Shown: piece after piece, positions 57,838-64,000 of the stretch | How positions within the stretch are numbered: the stretch's first letter is position 1 | Layout of the letters: every line of letters begins with the position of its first letter | Assembly (NCBI GenBank): GCA_001949185.1 | Contig: BDGG01000013.1 | Coordinates: 748,581-812,580, forward strand | Origin: Ramazzottius varieornatus | Taxonomy: Eukaryota > Tardigrada > Eutardigrada > Parachela > Ramazzottiidae | DNA length: 64,000 nucleotides | Direction: 5' to 3' | Position numbers and translations under genes: made by a program | The notes under the pieces: generated by a model | What the model saw: the letters and a program-made list of their open reading frames with translations, nothing else | Databases searched by the model: none | What the model was told of the DNA's origin: nothing

Positions 57838-60800
57838 ATGGGTTCGAAGATGAGTTACTATTTTGATGCATTCATCTTTTTTCTGATGACGACTCTTATT
57901 GGGCATAACTGTGCAGTGGGAGGATTGGCAAACTTCACTGACGAGAATGACTTCTCATCTCCACTGCTTACTTGTCGCGACCCCGCCGACACCTGTTTTA
58001 GCGATGAAGACAATAATGTGCTTGATTTCTTCTTATCCTGCTCGTTCGAAGACATTGATGAGACCATAACATTACCTCCTTCTCGACGATATCTTCCAGT
58101 TTGCGGACCAGTGGATGCAACCAACAATATGTGGAAAAACATACCGTGGTATCCGTACCAGTTCCGGTACACCGATGATAGAAAAGAGGGTAACGAAGAA
58201 ATGTAGTTTTTGTAAGCCACTCGAATATAGAATTTCTCGTCAAATTTTCACACAATGCCAAAGCATATGTCACCATTACGCTGTCTTCTGTAGTTTCGTC
58301 TTGCTGTAGGAAATTTTGCGGTGAAGTCCAACTGTACTCGTCTGGCGATCGACAAGCCGACCGTTGGACCGGAAGCCATAGCCACACTGCGCACAAGCGT
58401 TTACCAGCACGGCACGCCGAACTATGAATGTCGGCGGTTTTACGTTTCGTTCTGGGTCCGCTTCTCAGACCGGCCAGTCTTCACCGAAAATCCCGAAGAC
58501 GAGTTGCGGTTTTTCCTGAGCCTGCAGTTATTTCGTCCACGTCAGACCACAAACGCGACGTTACCTCAAATCAAACTGTGGGGAAAAGAGGCGTCTGATT
58601 TTACAGGCATTGAGAAAAACGAGTGGTATTCTGTTTCAGCCAACTTTACGGAAAACGAACCTTTCAGTCTTGTGTTTTTCGCTCACCACAAAAACAACTG
58701 TACAAACCCAGAACACAGTGGAGTTATCTTTGTCGATGAAGTTATTACAACAACAGGTTAGTTAACTGTTTTTCGTACCTTCGTGCATGTCAGCAGTGGA
58801 AAGTCGGTGACATGAACGACCGTCGAAAAGCATCGTTTTCCGTGATCATGTGCTACCTGTGTTCAATACCGTAGAATCATAGGAAATAATGCGTTTCCTG
58901 CATTTTACAAATAGTTGTTAGTGATTGTACAATTAGGAAGTTCGGATTGGTACAAATTGGATTAGTATAATAATCAGTCGGACTAGTTTACTCCGGGTAA
59001 CGGGTTTTTTGCTTATCTTGAATAGACTGTGTACCAACAACGACACCACCACCGACAACCACCCCGACGACCACCACAGCTACAACAACCACAGCATCGA
59101 CCACGTTGACGATGACAAAACCACCTGACGAAAATACAACAACACCTGCAACTACACTTAAAACCACACTTGAAACGACATCTACTAGTACGCTTACTCC
59201 AACTACCACCATACCCGGTGAGGTGACTTCCACTGACGACGTGGAAGAGAGTACTTCTACATCAACGGGGATCGAGACGACCACAAATGTCCCAACGTCA
59301 ACTGATTCAACTTCTGAAAGTACGAAAACCACCACAGAAGAAACGACACTAGATCCAACAGTATCTGCAACTTCAACAGACACATCGACCGAGTCAACCA
59401 CCGAGACTCCTGAAGCGTCGAGCGAATCGACCACCACTTTGGAGACCAGCACAGTACTCCCCACGGAAGAGTCGACTTCTACTTCGTCGACTGTAACCAC
59501 AACGCCAGATGTCGCAACTTCGTCGAGCACAGCAAACACCACTACAGATGAGACTGCAGAAACAACAAACTCAACTGTTGTCACTGACTCAACCGAAACT
59601 TCCACAATCCCGACTACCAACACACCTGAACCATCAAGTGAAACCACGACGCCAGTTGACACTACAGTTTCAACCATCCCGCCAAATGAAACCACAACCG
59701 ACCCCACCACTAAACCAAGTACCAACGTAACCATTTCGTCCACGCCGTTACCAATTGACACGACAACAGAAAGCCCTACATCCCCATCAACCACCGAAAC
59801 AATCTCCTCAACGACCAACACCACCACGACTTCAGCCTTAATTACGACAAGTCCGGCCATCGTGAGCTCGACCACAACGGAAGAGCCAAATGTAACCAGC
59901 GCAACCATCACGACAGAAAAGCCGGGTGTTGGAAGCTCTTCGACCACGACCACTTTATCGACCTCACCAACCACAATCGACCCTATAACTACCACTTCTC
60001 CAACCACAAGCGCAGTTTCCACCACGACACGCCCATTGCCCACTTGCCCAGAAGACCAGGTGGTAGACCCGGTTACCTTCGAATGTCGCTGCCCTGTCAG
60101 TCATTACTGCACTGCAAATACTGATGGAAGTTCACGGTGCTCTGAATGTGAGGACCTAGCTAACATTGTTTCAACTATAAATCAAACAGACTGATAAAAC
60201 GTTCAACATCTCGTTCAAGATCGTTCAAGATCAAGTCACAGTTACACAAAGTTGTTGTGATGTTTTTTTCTAGATGCCACCCTTGTTGAAAGTACCCTCT
60301 GCATGGATAGCTTCACGTTTGATCCTGCTCTCCAAGACAAAAATTCCGCACTATACCGTGAATACAACGCCTCTGTGGTAAACGCGGTGAGTTTCCTGAC
60401 GAAAACTGAGGTTATAATTATAGTTCTCGAATCTCGACACACACAGTTCATTCTTCTGTTATGCTTCCAGACGAATGTCAAATTGGTAAACGCTAGCATT
60501 ATGGGTGCGGAAGTCATAGTAGTCGAACTCAGAGACGGCTCAGTCATCGCGGAAACTCTAATACGTCACAGGGACGGATCTGTGGCCGGTAACTCGCAGA
60601 TACGGGATGCTATCAATTCAACATGGGATCCCATCACAGTAGGCGATGTGACGTCTGCTGTCATTCCAACCGAAGTTCGCGCGTACAACCGCTGCCTTGT
60701 CGAAGGGAGACCATTATGCGCTCTGAATACGTCACGGTGCGAGTTTTACCCTGACACTGGGAGAAGCGTATGCGCATGTCTTGGGGGCTTTGTTGGAAAT

Positions 60801-61636
60801 CCAAATGACCCCTACCGGTGTCGGGATGCTTGCGTGGTTCATCCTTGCGGGGCCAACGTGGACCGATGTGTGGGGAAAGAGAAAGCGCCGAAACAACGAG
60901 AATGTGTGTGCAAAAAGGGATACACTCACTGGTCAAGTAAAGACGCATGTCACGGTAAGCAGAAATTAAATGAAGGAAAGCGAGGCTGTATAGTTTTCGT
61001 GTCCATAGCTGAATACCGCCGTTACTGTAAAGATTGACTCAAACTTTCTGTACTGCTTCAGACGAGTTACTACCACTGTATATTTCGCTGGGAATCGTGG
61101 TACCACTATTGATTTGTTGGATCGCAGTCTTGTTTTACATGGCACGAAGGTTGGTTGGCTTCGTTATCGTCACGCTGAGTTGGAAATTCTATACGCGCAG
61201 CGCTATTACTTTTAGGAAGAAACGGATGGGTACGGCAACCCGGATGAAATCTAGAGGTAACACCTACGCAGACCGAATTTCCATTACTGAGCTTCCAGAC
61301 CGATACAACGACTACGCACCCAATGCTAATGTCGGACGTGGCTCGGTTGTAAGCGACTTTAGCTCCGACTCGGATCGAACTTCTTCACAGGTACATAAGG
61401 TACAGGGGTTTCTTGCCCAATTCAAATTGTGACTGAAATCTAATACTTTGTTTTAGAATTACACTCAAGAAACGAGGCTCACGAAAACCTTCGAGCAGAG
61501 TCATTACGCACAAGGTGATTTACGGGTTCGTGCACGCGCTCCACGAAGCGTACCGCGACTCGCAGTACCGGATGACTTTGAGACGACATCTGTTGATACC
61601 GAAAGACAGTCTTACTTAGACTACGACAACTCTTAA
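57838..61636 (+). CDS. transmembrane mucin: MAM-like, Thr-rich, SEA, EGF-like, TM, cytosolic tail
   Basis: Seven exons: 57838-58189, 58310-58756, 59026-60192, 60274-60386, 60471-60954, 61062-61390, 61457-61636; about 1023 aa. After a signal peptide (YFDAFIFFLMTTLIGHNCAV), residues about 65-266 form a MAM-like domain (LSCSFEDIDETI .. CGP .. FYVSFWVRFSD .. GVIFVDEVITTTG). About 268-610 is a Thr/Ser mucin stretch and then a Cys-rich EGF-like piece (CPEDQVV .. CRCPVSHYC). About 660-760 is a SEA-like domain with DGSVIAE, matching the self-cleaving GSVVV site. Next come EGF-like cysteines (CVCKKGYTHW), one membrane span (SLGIVVPLLICWIAVLFYMA) and a 130-residue tail with Ser/Tyr sites. A surface mucin or signalling receptor is inferred. 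The exon 3-4 splice uses GA instead of GT at 60193, all other splices being GT-AG, so this join is uncertain. Confidence 0.82.
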
Positions 61637-61826
61637 TCTGGAAATTTACGACCATATTGGTCCGTGCTCTGGATGTCTTATATTGAGTTCGATTTAAAGC
61701 GATCTTTGAAAGAGGGTTGCTCAGTCTACGTTATGTGAAATCCTTGCACATGCGATGTGTTGGCAGAAGCAATTACCGTGGCCTGCAATATTCACTTCAT
61801 TTCAGAACACTGAAAGGTATGGTAAC

Positions 61827-63353
61827 TCAGGGCAGTTTGGGATTAAACACGAGAAACCTTACGTTGATTTTTGCAATGAGTACGGAAGCATACTGCCGAA
61901 TATTCGATGTCTCGTTAAAGCCCTCATTCCGTTCCACGAGAAAGCACAAGTAGCCAACCATCAGCGCCAGCAACTGAAAATTCCAAAGCGTGAGTCAACA
62001 GGAAATTTTTTACTGTAGCACCTACTGTAAAACATTTACCCCGGCGAACGAGCGCGAGTCCACGAACTTTAGCATTCCAATCTCCACCGCTAGGGGTCGC
62101 TTCTCAATGTTGCACAGTAGTGTCTCTAAGCTTTCCACCAGTAGTGATCGATCCCCGCGGTACATCGACTTCGCGGCACGAGGTGGAAAATTCATTGTCA
62201 GGCTCAGTGAGCGAAGTTCTTGGATCTCCAGTCGACCGATACTTTCAGCCATGTTTGGCACAAATCTTGACTCTAGAAGTTAGAAAATTCGACCTATTTC
62301 AAACACGAGCGAGGCCACATTCCCAAAGTATCACTGTCTTGCCTTCTTGTAGTTATTCGCGCTACGCAGCATGATGATCATGTAAATGGTGACAGGTATA
62401 CCCAAGAAAGAGATGAGATCAATCCACTGGTCCCTAACCAAGACGTCCAGAGAATTCTGGAAGAATGCTGCCAGCGCGGTAAAGATACTGACAGTGGCTA
62501 CTGCTAACTCAAAACCAATCAGAGTCTTGAACCCGTTCTCGGCACACTGACCCCATGAAATCAACTGCGAGTGCTGAGAGTGTAGCTTCCTTGTCAGTAG
62601 CAGCATCTTCGTGCGTTTGTCGTTGTCAGCAATACACGACGAGTCTTTGGAGCTTTCCAAGAGCTCGGTGGCCGTTGAGGTTATCTCTTCCATTGCAACA
62701 TTGGGTAGTCCGATTATGATAACGGCTAAACCCGCCAGCGCACCGTTGGAGAACTCTGAGATGCTCAAGATAGTGCCGGAAATTAGGTTCAGTGTCTCCG
62801 TTGGAAAATTACCAAAGATAATGTGTGGGCTGGTATCCGATAGGTAATAGATGGTGTAACTCCTGATTCGGCCAGCCCAGTGAACGAACCAAATACAGAA
62901 GGCATAAAGCGTCGCCAGATGAAGTTGAAGGGACAGTTGGTCATGCCCCCACTTGTGACCACTAAAGTGGCTGAGAAAAGCCTTGAAGGAGAAAAGCAAG
63001 GCTTCGGTAATTTCTGCGCGGTTGATGGCGGCATAGGTGAAGATCAGGGCGTTGCTGGAACGCCGAAGAACGACGCGAAGTTCGTAAATGAGTTCAATAA
63101 GGTTTGATCCACCATTGGCGATGGCTTTGGCGGTTGAGTTATCTGCGACGGCGGTACCCACGACAATATTAGGCTTGAGTAGGAGCTTGACGAGGATGTC
63201 AGTGAGAACCACGAGCCAGCTAGCGACAATTACAAATGTACGAAGAGAGGAAGGGAAATGAATGCTGCACGGGTGCTTCTTGTGGTGAGACGGGCTCGTG
63301 TAGAGACCGACGAAGCGCAGTTCGAGTAAGATGAAGTGCGAAAAAATACCCAT
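61827..63353 (-). CDS. gustatory-receptor-like seven-span membrane protein
   Basis: Three exons with phase 0 joins: 63353 (or an in-frame ATG at 63500)-62343, 62270-62040, 61973-61827; about 461 aa from the second ATG (MGIFSHFILLELRFVGLYTS). Hydrophobic segments include FVIVASWLVVLTDILVKLLL, LSLQLHLATLYAFCIWFVHW, GALAGLAVIIIGLPNVAM, LIGFELAVATVSIFTALAAF, LISFLGIPVTIYMIIML, and the last LLALMVGYLCFLVE. The long amphipathic loop before TM6 and the stretch CNIEKRPLAVEIGMLKFVDS before the last span follow insect gustatory receptors and their animal relatives. The TY-x5-Q signature of insect receptors is absent from the last span. The first intron appears to use a GC donor (AAG|GCAAGA). A ligand-gated chemosensory channel is inferred from the family. 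Confidence 0.65.
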
Positions 63354-63500
63354 GTTGCAGCGTTGCCGGACTATCACCTTTGCAAGTGAAAGATCTCGAA
63401 AGAATTCACGGCAAGGTGTCCAACATCTAGGAAGGATACTCAAAATGAGAGATTCGGAAATGTGGTCAGATGCTTTTAACGAAGGAGGTGCGAGCGACAA

Positions 63501-64000
63501 TGGTGGATGTATGGCTGAGGGTGTCGGTATGATTGGCAGCTAAACAAACAGTCATATAAGTTGCAGACAGTCTCCACGGACACCGAACCGATGGACGGGC
63601 GTGAGTGACCCGCTGGATAGAGGACTTGCATCGCAGGAAGATTGTTGATAGGTTTGTTTGTTAACACCTGCAGCACCACGTGTTTTACGTCAAAATTGAT
63701 CCATGAGGTGCGAAACGATCCCAGAGTTTCTGACTGGTTTAAGAACGCGCGCCACCGCCCCTTGACCAATAGCAACGTCCCCATCATGACCGGCGCATGA
63801 CACCAAGTGTAGTAATCATTTAATCCATCACTTCATCGGGGAAACACCGGACTGTAGAACAACCAACCTCCCCAAGTTTACTAATACGACGTGAAGCTAT
63901 TCTTCTCACACTCAGAACGAGTTACAGTTTCAGTAGACTTGTGGTGCAATTGACAGACAGGGATATTACAGAACGAACACACTGCTCTCGTTTTCTTGTC
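63501..64000. other. upstream of the receptor gene
   Basis: No gene recognised. An open frame on the minus strand (63787-63476) overlaps the receptor's possible 5' end and shows no family feature. Confidence 0.3.

Noticed and set aside
58988-60043. 351-codon Val-rich minus-strand frame
   Set aside because: It is the reverse of the Thr-rich mucin exon; composition explains it fully.

Overview
The window is animal nuclear DNA, not bacterial or viral. Genes have several exons with very short GT-AG introns (mostly 60-120 bp). The protein repertoire (chitin deacetylase, astacins, a gustatory-receptor-like protein, rhodopsin-type GPCRs, a secreted glycosyltransferase family) points to a small-genome ecdysozoan. 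A tardigrade is my best guess from the mix of families, but nothing here proves it. No rRNA, tRNA or CRISPR signal was seen.

Layout. 0-5 kb: tail of a piggyBac transposase, inverted-repeat (foldback) DNA and an intronless GPCR. 5-9 kb: a seven-exon gene joining ankyrin repeats, Mind-bomb-type SH3 repeats and a protein kinase. 9-18 kb: a retroelement scrap, a chitin deacetylase with a MITE-like element upstream, an astacin, a broken GPCR and a UDP-glycosyltransferase with a plant-like signature. 18-27 kb: sparse DNA with a nearly intact mariner beside a xylosyltransferase-like gene, then a small cysteine-rich secreted peptide. 27-41 kb: transposon-rich and pseudogene-rich, with a palindromic MITE, a pogo/Tigger element, fragments of a glucose transporter and of propionyl-CoA carboxylase beta, an unrecognised gene, and a complete hAT element with its target duplication. 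42-62 kb: a gene-dense block of extracellular-matrix or surface proteins: a mucin-hemopexin protein, a four-span membrane protein, a second astacin, and two tandem MAM-domain mucin genes, the second also carrying SEA, EGF-like and transmembrane parts. 62-64 kb: a gustatory-receptor-like gene.

How genes relate. The 42-62 kb block looks like an apical-surface or cuticle-associated set: heavily O/N-glycosylated mucins, secreted proteases and a signalling-type membrane mucin. The two MAM-mucin genes are tandem duplicates. One carries a 4.2 kb hAT element in an intron whose counterpart in the sister gene is uninterrupted, and one exon of the pair has been homogenised. At least five DNA-transposon superfamilies (piggyBac, Tc1/mariner, pogo, hAT, and non-autonomous foldbacks/MITEs) have shaped the window, several with target-site duplications still visible.

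The most novel-looking items are the ankyrin/Mind-bomb/kinase fusion, the lubricin-like mucin-hemopexin protein, the MAM-mucin-SEA-EGF receptor-like mucin, and the plant-like UGT.
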